A DNA stretch of 64,000 bases from Virgibacillus profundi (GTDB taxonomy: Bacteria > Bacillota > Bacilli > Bacillales > Amphibacillaceae). The notes under the pieces are model-generated. The model saw nothing but the letters and a program-made list of their open reading frames with translations. It searched no databases and was not told where the DNA came from. The stretch's first letter is position 1. Each line of letters begins with the position of its first letter. Positions 9,692-16,234 of the stretch are shown piece by piece. Location of the stretch: positions 109,682 to 173,681 of the forward strand of contig NZ_NPOA01000011.1 in NCBI RefSeq assembly GCF_002287375.1, read 5' to 3'. A program made the position numbers and the translations under genes.

Positions 9692-9720
9692 TGATATTAC
9701 CCCTTTTTAATAATTCCATT

Positions 9721-10080
9721 CTAATACCAAGCGCTCATACCGCCTTTTACATTATTAATTTTTTCAAAACCTTGCTTTTTCAATAGTTTCGCTGCTTTTG
9801 CACTTCTCATACCACTTTGACAAATGACAACAATCTCTTTGTCCCTATCAAGTTTATCAATCTTCTTGGCCAATTCAAATAATGGAATATTTTTAAATTG
9901 TGGGGAATGATTTGCCTTATATTCCCTCGGAGTACGAACATCGATAAATTGCACTTTTTTATCAGTGAATTTATTTTTAGCTTCTTGAGCTGTAATATTG
10001 TTGACACCTTTGGTTGGCATAAAGCGACCAATTACAAAACCTGCAATTAATATAATAAGAATCCATTGTATACTATCCAT
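9721..10080 (-). CDS. Membrane-anchored rhodanese-like sulfurtransferase
   Basis: A 119-residue protein: one N-terminal transmembrane helix (about residues 5-20, WILIILIAGFVIGRF), then a single rhodanese domain with VQFIDVRTPREY and the active-site loop CQSGMRS (Cys87). The cysteine can carry persulfide sulfur from a donor to an acceptor; the anchor places the domain at the membrane. It is divergently oriented from the cstR cluster and carries the same operator-like palindrome just upstream (10108-10125), which suggests control by the CstR-type repressor. SD AGGAGG precedes the start. Confidence 0.87.
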   Translation of the reverse strand: MDSIQWILIILIAGFVIGRFMPTKGVNNITAQEAKNKFTDKKVQFIDVRTPREYKANHSPQFKNIPLFELAKKIDKLDRDKEIVVICQSGMRSAKAAKLLKKQGFEKINNVKGGMSAWY

Positions 10081-10107
10081 TTGAGCTTTTCCTCCTTATT
10101 TATTTTA

Positions 10108-10125
10108 TATACCAAGAAGGGTATA
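10108..10125 (-). promoter_or_regulatory. CsoR/CstR-type operator of the rhodanese-glutaredoxin operon
   Basis: TATACCAAGAAGGGTATA, with perfect 6-bp arms TATACC/GGTATA, lies 28 bp upstream of the membrane rhodanese start. It matches the palindrome before cstR at 10939 in arms and length. Assignment to a CsoR-family repressor is inference from this similarity and the adjacent regulator. Confidence 0.7.
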
Positions 10126-10134
10126 AATTTAGTT

Positions 10135-10184
10135 GAAAGAAGGGGTTCAGGGACCCCTTAGAAGAGTTGCCTGAACCCTTTCTT
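10135..10184. repeat. Long inverted repeat upstream of the rhodanese operon
   Basis: AAGAAGGGGTTCAGG pairs with CCTGAACCCTTTCTT around an 18-base loop, with one G-T pair. There is no T-tract on the plus side and only a weak one on the minus side, so a terminator role is uncertain; it may be a leader or a repeat-derived element. Confidence 0.6.
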
Positions 10185-10259
10185 ATACTAAACGTTGCTA
10201 TTTAAAATTATATTCTGTTACAATTTTATCTCTTTTGCTGTTCCTAACATGGGAGAACT

Positions 10260-10341
10260 TACCACATAGGGTATAATTTATTTAAAAAAATTAAACGCAT
10301 TGTAATTCGTTAACAAATACCACGATATACCCCTGTGGGTA
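10260..10341. promoter_or_regulatory. Two orphan CstR-like palindromes
   Basis: Two partial matches to the local operator occur here without an adjacent intact gene: TACCACATAGGGTATA around 10260-10275 and ATACCCCTGTGGGTA at 10327-10341. They may be remnants of promoters of lost genes or extra repressor sites for the divergent rhodanese operon. The rest of 10185-10436 shows no coding signal. Confidence 0.45.
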
Positions 10342-10436
10342 GGTTGTCAATAGTTTTGCAATAAGAAATATCACAGCATGATACTAAAGTAATACTAGAA
10401 ATATTTGACTGTTTGATTTATAACTTATTGTGTGCC

Positions 10437-10477
10437 GAATAAAAAAACAGACAGAAATTCTATTTTTCCTGTCTGTT
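10437..10477 (-). terminator. Terminator of the metallo-hydrolase remnant
   Basis: AACAGACAG pairs with CTGTCTGTT (9 bp) and, read leftward, is followed by a run of seven T. It lies just downstream of the broken minus-strand gene. Confidence 0.8.
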
Positions 10478-10484
10478 CCAATTC

Positions 10485-10857
10485 TTAAAATGAGTATGAT
10501 TCTCCATCATCTGGCACTAAAACATTAGCGGAGATTCCTTTTTCATTAATAAAGCCTTTTAATTCTTCCCTTGATAATGTCCAATGATTGACAGCTTCCA
10601 TATGGGTAGAAATAATTTTTGCATTAGAGGCAGCCTTATACACTTTTCATAGACATCATCTTTCCCAATTACGAGTGAACCGCCTTCAAGGAATTGATTA
10701 TCTCCAGCATTTACAACAATGACTTCAGGTTTATGTGTGTCGATTACTTCCTGAACAGCTTCATACCAAACCGTATTTCCAGCTAGATATAATGTTTTTT
10801 CATCTGGATGATTAAGGATAACACCACATACTAGAATTGGGTGAGCAAGTCCATTTG
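10485..10857 (-). pseudogene. Broken MBL-fold metal-dependent hydrolase
   Basis: Read on the minus strand, a frame begins SNGLAHPILVCGVI and runs through LYLAGNTVWYEAV, VIVVNAGDNQFLEGGSLV and IGKDDVYEK. It then needs a one-base shift to continue as VYKAASNAKIISTHMEAVNH and LKGFINEKGISANVLVPDDG, ending at the TAA at 10485-10487. The content matches the C-terminal half of metallo-beta-lactamase-like hydrolases. The N-terminal half with the HxHxDH zinc motif is missing, so the gene is both truncated and frameshifted. Its right end abuts the cstR promoter region, suggesting the sulfur cluster was inserted or rearranged next to it. Confidence 0.78.
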
Positions 10858-10931
10858 ACAGGACAAGCTACTTCAGATAGGGTTGCGAAATTAAATATAC
10901 TCTTACTATGGGGCTGGTTCAGTCGCCAACG

Positions 10932-10963
10932 TTGACAATATACCTATAAGGGTATAATATAAT
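10932..10963 (+). promoter_or_regulatory. cstR promoter with embedded operator
   Basis: TTGACA at 10932-10937 precedes the palindrome TATACCTATAAGGGTATA at 10939-10956, which fills the spacer and runs into the TATAAT elements at 10953-10963. A repressor bound here would block RNA polymerase, consistent with CsoR-family autorepression. Confidence 0.75.
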
Positions 10964-11002
10964 GCTTAGTGATTTTATGGTTACAAAGAAAGGAGAGTTT
11001 CT

Positions 11003-11263
11003 ATGGAATACAATGATCAAATTAAAAATAGAGTAAAACGTATGGAAGGGCAACTTCGAGGGGTTTTAAAAATGATGGAAGAAAACAAAGATTGTAAAGA
11101 TGTCATTACGCAGTTGTCAGCTATTCGTTCAGCAGTAGATCGAACAGTAGGTGTGATCGTAAGTTCAAACTTAGTTGAATGTGTATTAGAGGCTGAAAAA
11201 GATGGAGAAAACACGGATGAAGTAATTAAAGAAGCTGTCAACCTACTTGTAAAAAGCAGATAA
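11003..11263 (+). CDS. cstR: CstR-type persulfide-sensing repressor (CsoR family)
   Basis: An 86-residue all-helical CsoR/RcnR-family repressor (NRVKRMEGQLRGVLKMM). It retains exactly two cysteines, Cys31 and Cys60, at the numbering of the persulfide sensor CstR of Staphylococcus aureus, and lacks the copper-ligand histidine (SSNLVEC in place of ERHINHC). It should therefore respond to reactive sulfur species through an interprotomer di- or trisulfide, not to Cu(I). The neighbours, a persulfide dioxygenase, rhodaneses and TusA, support this. B. subtilis has a similar yrkD-yrkJ cluster. The gene lies directly behind its own operator-containing promoter, and matching operators occur before several following genes. 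Confidence 0.9.
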   Translation: MEYNDQIKNRVKRMEGQLRGVLKMMEENKDCKDVITQLSAIRSAVDRTVGVIVSSNLVECVLEAEKDGENTDEVIKEAVNLLVKSR

Positions 11264-11273
11264 AAAAATAGGC

Positions 11274-11315
11274 TTGACAGTCTTTTTTTATCTTGTTAAC
11301 ATACCCATAGGGGTA
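11274..11315 (+). promoter_or_regulatory. Promoter and operator of the TusA-like gene
   Basis: TTGACA (11274-11279), a 17-bp spacer and TAACAT (11297-11302) form a sigma-A-type promoter. The palindrome ATACCCATAGGGGTA at 11301-11315 overlaps its -10 box and start site. Confidence 0.72.
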
Positions 11316-11343
11316 GAGGTAAAAAATGAATGGAGGAAAGAAA

Positions 11344-11571
11344 ATGACGATAAATAAAGTGTTAGATGCAAAAGGATTAGCATGTCCAATGCCAATCGTA
11401 AAAACAAAAAAGGCAATAAACGAACTTGAATCGGAGCAAGTATTGGAAATTCATGCAACAGATAAGGGTTTTAAAAGTGACCTTACCGCATGGGCTAAAT
11501 CAGGCGGACATGAGCTTTTGAAACATGAAGAAGAAAATGATGTTTTAAAGTTTTGGATAAAAAAGGGCTAA
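11344..11571 (+). CDS. TusA-like sulfur carrier protein
   Basis: A 75-residue TusA/SirA-family protein with the motif LDAKGLACPMPIVKTKKAI. Cys14 in CPMP is the persulfide-carrying residue. Such proteins accept sulfane sulfur from rhodaneses and pass it on. The start is the ATG at 11344, because GGAGG at 11331 is spaced 8 bases from it; an in-frame ATG 18 bases upstream lies over the ribosome site. It has its own promoter and operator, and is followed by a rhodanese, DsrE and a persulfide dioxygenase, so it probably shuttles sulfur among them. Confidence 0.88.
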   Translation: MTINKVLDAKGLACPMPIVKTKKAINELESEQVLEIHATDKGFKSDLTAWAKSGGHELLKHEEENDVLKFWIKKG

Positions 11572-11586
11572 ATTTTTAATTTATTA

Positions 11587-11602
11587 TATACCTATATGGG
11601 TA
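11587..11602 (+). promoter_or_regulatory. CstR-type operator before the soluble rhodanese
   Basis: TATACCTATATGGGTA, nearly identical to the cstR operator, lies 50-66 bp upstream of the rhodanese start. A -35 element is not clear. Confidence 0.65.
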
Positions 11603-11652
11603 CGCGAAGAATAATCATTGGATAGGAATAAGATATGGAGGATGATATTACG

Positions 11653-11949
11653 ATGAAAGAAATTACTGCAAAAGAAGTGGAGTCTTTTATAAATAAAGGA
11701 AAGGTATTAAATATCATCGATGTGCGTGAAGTCGATGAAGTAGCAGAGGAGAAAATTGCGGGAGCTGTGAACATTCCTCTAGGTCACATTGAGTTTCGTA
11801 TGGATAAATTAGATAAGACAAAGGAATATATCATGGTTTGTCGTTCTGGGGGAAGAAGTGGCCGTGCTACAGAGTTCCTTGAAAGCCAAGGATATGATGT
11901 GATCAACATGCAAGGTGGAATGCTTTCATGGAAAGGGAAAGTGGGCTAA
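11653..11949 (+). CDS. Single-domain rhodanese sulfurtransferase
   Basis: A 98-residue soluble rhodanese domain: LNIIDVREVDEVAEEKI, NIPLGHIEFR and active-site loop CRSGGRSGR with Cys63. It can transfer sulfane sulfur from thiosulfate or glutathione- or bacillithiol-persulfide to TusA. An alternative in-frame ATG at 11635 adds six residues; the ATG at 11653 has GGAGG 11 bases upstream. In B. subtilis the TusA and rhodanese functions of the related yrk cluster are partly fused in one protein (recalled); here they are separate genes 81 bp apart. Confidence 0.88.
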   Translation: MKEITAKEVESFINKGKVLNIIDVREVDEVAEEKIAGAVNIPLGHIEFRMDKLDKTKEYIMVCRSGGRSGRATEFLESQGYDVINMQGGMLSWKGKVG

Positions 11950-11966
11950 TTTTTTTGGAGATTTTA

Positions 11967-11982
11967 ATACCCATATAGGTAT
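11967..11982 (+). promoter_or_regulatory. CstR-type operator before the glutaredoxin
   Basis: ATACCCATATAGGTAT lies 65 bp upstream of the CPYC glutaredoxin start. It shares the arms ATACC/GGTAT with the other sites of the cluster. Confidence 0.65.
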
Positions 11983-12047
11983 AAGGTAGATGTGAATAGG
12001 TTTATTTGGAGAAATTTTACTTTTAATAGATGAGGGAGGATTTGAAT

Positions 12048-12263
12048 ATGAATTCAGTAACAGTTTATACAACAGCTCAGTGCCCGTATTGTGTCATGTT
12101 AAAGAACTTTTTATCGGAACAAAATATTCCATTTAATGAAGTGAATGTTAATACAAAACCTGAAATGATGCAAAAACTAGTGCAAACAACAGGACAATTG
12201 GGGGTACCTCAGACCGAGGTTAATGGTCAATGGATTGTAGGCTATGATCCAGATAATATATGA
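12048..12263 (+). CDS. Glutaredoxin-like protein, C terminus shifted
   Basis: A 71-residue glutaredoxin-fold protein with active site CPYC (Cys12, Cys15) and LGVPQTEVNGQWIVGYDP. It resembles the CPVC protein at 9455-9691 but ends early at DPDNI. Moving one base past the stop gives MALKN and then a TAG, which would restore the usual C-terminal helix length, so a one-base indel near 12261 is likely. The active site and cis-proline are intact, so function may be retained. The ATG at 12048 is chosen because GGGAGG lies 8 bases upstream. It probably reduces persulfides or mixed disulfides formed by the neighbouring sulfur carriers. Confidence 0.82.
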   Translation: MNSVTVYTTAQCPYCVMLKNFLSEQNIPFNEVNVNTKPEMMQKLVQTTGQLGVPQTEVNGQWIVGYDPDNI

Positions 12264-12292
12264 TGGCATTAAAAAATTAGGAGGAAGAATAA

Positions 12293-12688
12293 ATGAATAA
12301 AAAAGTCGCAATTATCGCAAGCAATGGTGGATTATTTGATGCATACAAGGTCTTTAATATCGCAACCGCAGCTGCTGCAACAGATCAAGAAGTAGCTATT
12401 TTCTTCACATTCGAAGGATTAAACTTAATTCATAATGAGGCATATCAGGACCTTCCAATGCCTGAAGGAAAAGAACATTTTGCAGAAGGATTTGCGAAAT
12501 CCAATGTTCCAGCTATCCCGGAAATGGTTGCAATGGCAAAGGAAATGGGTGTTACATTTATTGGCTGTCAAATGACAATGGATGTTATGGGATTAGAGAA
12601 AGAATCCTTTATTGATGGAGTTGAAGTAGGCGGAGCAGTAACATTTTTAGAATTTGCTAAAGACGCGGATGTAACCTTGACATTTTAA
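12293..12688 (+). CDS. DsrE family sulfur-relay protein
   Basis: A 131-residue DsrE/DsrF-like protein (KKVAIIASNGGLFDAYKVFNI) with the conserved cysteine Cys92 in FIGCQMTMDVMG, typical of the DsrE2/YrkE group. Members bind sulfane sulfur on this cysteine and exchange it with TusA and rhodaneses. It starts 29 bp after the glutaredoxin stop with GGAGG, and has no operator of its own, so it is probably read from the glutaredoxin promoter. Some databases label the group peroxiredoxin-like; the cysteine context favours sulfur transfer. Confidence 0.87.
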   Translation: MNKKVAIIASNGGLFDAYKVFNIATAAAATDQEVAIFFTFEGLNLIHNEAYQDLPMPEGKEHFAEGFAKSNVPAIPEMVAMAKEMGVTFIGCQMTMDVMGLEKESFIDGVEVGGAVTFLEFAKDADVTLTF

Positions 12689-12707
12689 TATTTTTTTAAA
12701 AAATAAT

Positions 12708-12722
12708 ATACCATAGGGGGTA
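12708..12722 (+). promoter_or_regulatory. Operator-like palindrome overlapping the RBS of the persulfide dioxygenase
   Basis: ATACCATAGGGGGTA resembles the other operators in the cluster. Its GGGGG is also the only plausible ribosome site, 7 bases before the ATG at 12728. Repressor binding so close to the start would require a promoter just upstream; TTGACA at 12677-12682 has no good -10 partner. Confidence 0.55.
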
Positions 12723-12727
12723 AATGT

Positions 12728-13855
12728 ATGACTGTGAATACAATGACTGCAAAAGAGGTAACGGAAAAAGTATTTAACAAAGAAGAAATATTTATTTTAG
12801 ATGTTCGTAATTCAAGTGATTTCACAGATTGGAAAATTGAAGGCGAAAACTTTGATTTTCTAAATGTTCCATACTTTGATTTGCTTGATGGTGTGGAAAG
12901 AATTTTGGATAAGGTTCCTACTGATAAAGATGTACTCGTTGTTTGTGCAAAAGGGCGTTCATCTATCATGGTTGCAGAGATGCTTTCAGAGGCTGGGCTT
13001 TCTGTTTCTTCCCTGGAAGGTGGAATGAACGCATGGAGTGAACATTTAGAACCTGTTAAAGTTGGGGATCTAAAAGGTGGAGGAGAGATTTATCAGTTTG
13101 TACGAATTGGTAAGGGGTGCTTGTCTTACATGGTTGTCTCTAATGGTGAGGCTGCCGTTATTGATGCAACAAGAATGACTAACATCTATCTTGAATTTGC
13201 AAATCGTATTGGAGCTAAAATCACCCATGTATTTGATACACACCTACATGCTGATCATATTTCCGGTGGAAGAAAACTCGCTGAAAAAACTAACGCAACC
13301 TACTGGCTTCCACCAAAAGATGCCACTGAAGTAACGTTTGATTACCAATCCTTAGAAGATGGAAATGAAGTGGCAATTGGTACTACGTCGATAAATATGC
13401 ATGCATTATATTCCCCTGGTCACACAATTGGATCAACATCATTTATTGTGGACGAAAAGTTCTTACTAACTGGTGATATCTTATTTATTGATTCAATTGG
13501 AAGACCGGACCTAGCTGGGTTAGCAGAAGACTGGGTTGGTGATTTAAGAGAAAGTCTATATACAAGATACAAAGAATTATCTGGGGAACTAATAGTTTTA
13601 CCAGGACACTTTACGATTATCGATGAATTAAATGCGGATGGTAGTGTATCCGAAAAATTAAGTACGCTTTTTGAAACAAATCATGGGCTAAATATTGAAG
13701 ATGAAAATGCATTTAGAAAACTGGTGACTGAAAACTTACCGTCACAACCAAACGCATATCAAGAGATTCGGGAAATAAATATGGGGAAAATTGAACAAGA
13801 GATAGAGAAACAGCGTGAAATGGAAATTGGACCCAATCGTTGTGCAGTTCGATAA
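12728..13855 (+). CDS. Rhodanese-persulfide dioxygenase fusion (CstB/YrkH-like)
   Basis: A 375-residue two-domain protein. Residues 1-110 are a rhodanese domain with LDVRNSSDF and active-site loop CAKGRSS (Cys73). Residues 115-320 are an ETHE1-type metallo-beta-lactamase domain with THLHADH (171-177), SPGHT (His232), LLTGD (Asp250) and LPGH (His294), the set that binds a single non-haem iron in persulfide dioxygenases. It would oxidise low-molecular-weight persulfides to sulfite, with the rhodanese domain converting sulfite and persulfide to thiosulfate. The rhodanese-first order differs from S. aureus CstB, in which the dioxygenase comes first. TauE follows, an obvious route for sulfite or thiosulfate export. 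Confidence 0.9.
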   Translation: MTVNTMTAKEVTEKVFNKEEIFILDVRNSSDFTDWKIEGENFDFLNVPYFDLLDGVERILDKVPTDKDVLVVCAKGRSSIMVAEMLSEAGLSVSSLEGGMNAWSEHLEPVKVGDLKGGGEIYQFVRIGKGCLSYMVVSNGEAAVIDATRMTNIYLEFANRIGAKITHVFDTHLHADHISGGRKLAEKTNATYWLPPKDATEVTFDYQSLEDGNEVAIGTTSINMHALYSPGHTIGSTSFIVDEKFLLTGDILFIDSIGRPDLAGLAEDWVGDLRESLYTRYKELSGELIVLPGHFTIIDELNADGSVSEKLSTLFETNHGLNIEDENAFRKLVTENLPSQPNAYQEIREINMGKIEQEIEKQREMEIGPNRCAVR

Positions 13856-13940
13856 AGTAATCGGTTGACTATGAATTTTTTCAGGAAGGATTTATCAAAA
13901 AGGGAGCCATAACTGGTTCGCTTTTTGGGGAGTGTGAGAA

Positions 13941-14729
13941 ATGGATATAGATTTTATTTTAACCATCTTCCTAATAGGAATGATTGGCTCATTTATTTCT
14001 GGAATGTTAGGAATAGGTGGAGCCATCATTAATTTTCCGATGTTGCTGTATATCCCTGCTGCACTTGGTATTGCCCAATTTACAGCCTATGAAGTGTCAG
14101 GAATAACTGCAATTCAAGTATTCTTTGCCACGATTGGCGGTGTCCTTGCATATCGTAAAGGTGGATTTTTAAATAAAAAGTTAATTGCCTATATGGGTAT
14201 CAGTATTTTAATAGGTAGTTTTATTGGGGGACTTGGCTCTACACAAATGCCTGAAAGTGGAATCAATGTCGTTTATGGAATATTAGCGTTTCTTGCAGTC
14301 ATCATGATGTTTATACCAAAAAAAGGACTTGATGACATATCCTCCCGGCAAATAGAGTTTAACAAGTGGCTTGCCGCATTACTTGCATTAATAGTTGGGA
14401 TAGGAGCAGGTATTGTTGGTGCGGGAGGTGCATTCTTGCTAGTACCAATCATGCTTACTGTTTTAAAAATACCTACAAGAGTGACGATAGCTTCTTCCTT
14501 AGCAATAACACTTATTTCGTCAATAGGCGCCATAGCCGGAAAATTGTCAACTGGACAAGTGCAATTCATACCTTCAGTGATCATGGTGGTTGCTAGTTTA
14601 ATTGCAGCACCACTCGGGGCCATGGCAGGGAAAAAAATAAATACAAAAGTGTTACAGGTGATGTTAGCTTTACTAATATCTGCAACAGCAGTGAAGATTT
14701 GGATAGATATATTAGTTACTAATAATTAA
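13941..14729 (+). CDS. TauE/SafE family sulfite or sulfur-oxyanion exporter
   Basis: A 262-residue membrane protein with about eight hydrophobic helices and the two repeated glycine-rich motifs of the family, [13 protein letters not shown] near the N terminus and [13 protein letters not shown] in the middle. It probably exports sulfite or thiosulfate made by the persulfide dioxygenase encoded 85 bp upstream; tauE genes accompany cst clusters in other Firmicutes. GGGGAGTGTGAG precedes the ATG. The short gap before it contains a weak hairpin but no operator palindrome, so it is likely cotranscribed with the dioxygenase. Confidence 0.88.
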   Translation: MDIDFILTIFLIGMIGSFISGMLGIGGAIINFPMLLYIPAALGIAQFTAYEVSGITAIQVFFATIGGVLAYRKGGFLNKKLIAYMGISILIGSFIGGLGSTQMPESGINVVYGILAFLAVIMMFIPKKGLDDISSRQIEFNKWLAALLALIVGIGAGIVGAGGAFLLVPIMLTVLKIPTRVTIASSLAITLISSIGAIAGKLSTGQVQFIPSVIMVVASLIAAPLGAMAGKKINTKVLQVMLALLISATAVKIWIDILVTNN

Positions 14730-14817
14730 TAAACAGGTGTTCATGTTAGAGAAGGATTTACAAAATTGGGACAGGAATATAGATACGATTAATACTTTTT
14801 ACACTGATTGGACAGTA

Positions 14818-14953
14818 TAACTTTTTTTAGGCAGTAAAGAAAATATATCCATATTTCTTTCTGGGGCTCCGATTACTCGCCCCACCGTAAAGATTTGCAT
14901 AAGTGCAACTAAGGCATCGCCCAAAGGCTTGGCGAATGCCAAGTTTTCTAATG
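14818..14953. repeat. Dispersed structured intergenic repeat, long copy 1
   Basis: About 135 bp, nearly identical to 52861-52994. It contains three consecutive stems: AAAGAAAATAT/ATATTTCTTT, GGGGC/GCCCC, and a GGCATCGCC/GGCGAATGCC hairpin, then ends with CAAGTTTTCTAAT. The distal half is shared with the short copies at 25176, 39499 and 46125. It fills most of the gene-free stretch 14730-15063, in which I see no other feature. Confidence 0.85.
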
Positions 14954-15063
14954 TTACCTGTTTCTGTAAGAATCCTTACCCCGTGATAATATTGACTTTA
15001 GTTCATGATTAATAAATATTCATTTAATGAGTCTATCATGGCAATGAGAAAGGATGATTAAAG

Positions 15064-15666
15064 ATGAACAAATGGAATACACGCTTTCAAACAGAGAATT
15101 ATGTTTACGGGAAGGAACCGAATGCTTTTTTGGAGGAATTTCATAAGAAAATGAACATTTCTGGTGATGCTTTAGCGATAGCTGAAGGAGAAGGGCGTAA
15201 TGCGGTTTACCTAGCAGGGCAGGGGATGAAAGTCACGACATGGGATTTTGCGGAATCGGGCCTCGTAAAAACTAATAAGCTTGCAAAAGAACGTGGTGTA
15301 GACGTCTCCACCGAACTCGTAGATTTAAACGAAGCTAACTGGAGTAAAGATAAATGGGATGAAATTGTATGTGTCTTCGGTCATTTCCCGTCAGAACTCA
15401 GGCAGAAAACACTTGAAGGTGTAAAGGAAGCTGTAAAGCCAGGAGGTTATTTTCTAACTGAGGTGTATTCACCTTACCAGATTCCTTATAAAAGTGGTGG
15501 ACCACAGAATCTGGATTTCTTATACAAACCGGAAGAGTTTTTGAAAACCTTTGCTGATTGGCGCATTGTTCACCTATTCATGGGAGAGGTTGCTCGTCAT
15601 GAAGGAGAGCTCCATACTGGACTGGCACATGTGATCCAATTTGTTGGTCAAAAACCTAAAAAATAA
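15064..15666 (+). CDS. Class I SAM-dependent methyltransferase
   Basis: A 200-residue methyltransferase of the TehB/thiopurine-like group: N-terminal NKWNTRFQTENYVYGKEPN, a SAM-binding motif I ALAIAEGEGRNAVYLA, and an acidic motif II TTWDFAESGL. The substrate cannot be read from sequence; relatives methylate small thiols, tellurite or other toxic molecules. It stands alone between two repeats or terminators, so neighbouring genes say little. The ATG is preceded by AAAGGATG. A hairpin with a T-tract follows. Confidence 0.82.
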   Translation: MNKWNTRFQTENYVYGKEPNAFLEEFHKKMNISGDALAIAEGEGRNAVYLAGQGMKVTTWDFAESGLVKTNKLAKERGVDVSTELVDLNEANWSKDKWDEIVCVFGHFPSELRQKTLEGVKEAVKPGGYFLTEVYSPYQIPYKSGGPQNLDFLYKPEEFLKTFADWRIVHLFMGEVARHEGELHTGLAHVIQFVGQKPKK

Positions 15667-15686
15667 CAGAATAAGTAAAACTATGA

Positions 15687-15717
15687 AAAGCCATGTTATT
15701 GTGACATGGTTTTTTTA
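15687..15717 (+). terminator. Terminator of the methyltransferase gene
   Basis: AAGCCATGT and ACATGGTTT pair around TATTGTG, followed by seven T. Confidence 0.85.
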
Positions 15718-15745
15718 ATTCTATGGAAATGGTTGGGGTGAGCCA

Positions 15746-15820
15746 ATGTTAAGTGACATCGGAGTAATGAAATTTAAGGATCATTACAATTTATATGTTG
15801 GTGGAAAAGCAAATTATTAA
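15746..15820 (+). pseudogene. Possible fragment of a nitrite/sulfite reductase-like gene
   Basis: A 24-residue stretch, with YGNGWGEP just upstream in frame, contains DIGVMKFKDHYNLYVGG and ends at TAA. The phrase is reminiscent of the ferredoxin-like repeat (NLYVGG) of assimilatory nitrite or sulfite reductases. It has no ribosome site and nothing else of such a gene is nearby, so it is at best a remnant. Confidence 0.3.
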
Positions 15821-15859
15821 GATTAATAAATAAGTCTGGCTAAAATATAAAGTTTTTCA

Positions 15860-15888
15860 TTGACAATTATACCGTATGGGGGTATAGT
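15860..15888 (+). promoter_or_regulatory. Promoter and operator of the copper operon
   Basis: TTGACA (15860-15865), a 17-bp spacer and TATAGT (15883-15888) form a good sigma-A promoter. The palindromic TATACCGTATGGGGGTATA (15868-15886) fills the spacer and -10, matching CsoR operators known before copZA and resembling the sites of the cstR cluster. Confidence 0.85.
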
Positions 15889-15918
15889 ATAGGTATAACA
15901 GAAAAGGAAGTGATTCAT

Positions 15919-16221
15919 TTGGAAAAATTCTTACATGATCACCCGAGTAAACCAAGAACACAAGATGAAAAGCAAAAGGTCATAAATCGTTTAAAACGAA
16001 TAGAAGGTCAAGTTCGTGGAATACAGAAAATGGTGGAAGAAGATCGATATTGTGTAGATATTTTAGTACAAATTAGCGCAATTCAATCTGCATTAAAAAA
16101 TACAGGTTTCTCTATCACTGAACGACATATCAACCATTGTGTCAGTGATGCGATTAAACAAGGTGAAGGTAAAGAAACAATTGAGGAATTAATGAGTGTA
16201 TTAAAACAGTTTTCTAAATAA
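15919..16221 (+). CDS. csoR: Copper-sensing repressor CsoR
   Basis: A 100-residue CsoR repressor. With the TTG start at 15919, which has GGAAGTGA at proper distance, the copper ligands fall at Cys45, His70 and Cys74 (RYC, ERHINHC), exactly the numbering of B. subtilis CsoR. An in-frame GTG nine bases upstream is too close to that ribosome site. Binding of Cu(I) releases the repressor from the operator at 15868. It is followed by copA after 13 bp and by copZ, forming the copper-efflux operon. It is a paralogue of the sulfur-responsive regulator at 11003, which lacks the histidine. Confidence 0.93.
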   Translation: MEKFLHDHPSKPRTQDEKQKVINRLKRIEGQVRGIQKMVEEDRYCVDILVQISAIQSALKNTGFSITERHINHCVSDAIKQGEGKETIEELMSVLKQFSK

Positions 16222-16234
16222 GGGGGGATCTGTT

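Noticed and set aside
10135-10184. Transposon terminal inverted repeats around 10.1 kb
   Set aside because: The two arms are only 18 bases apart, with no transposase or target duplication; it is a single hairpin.
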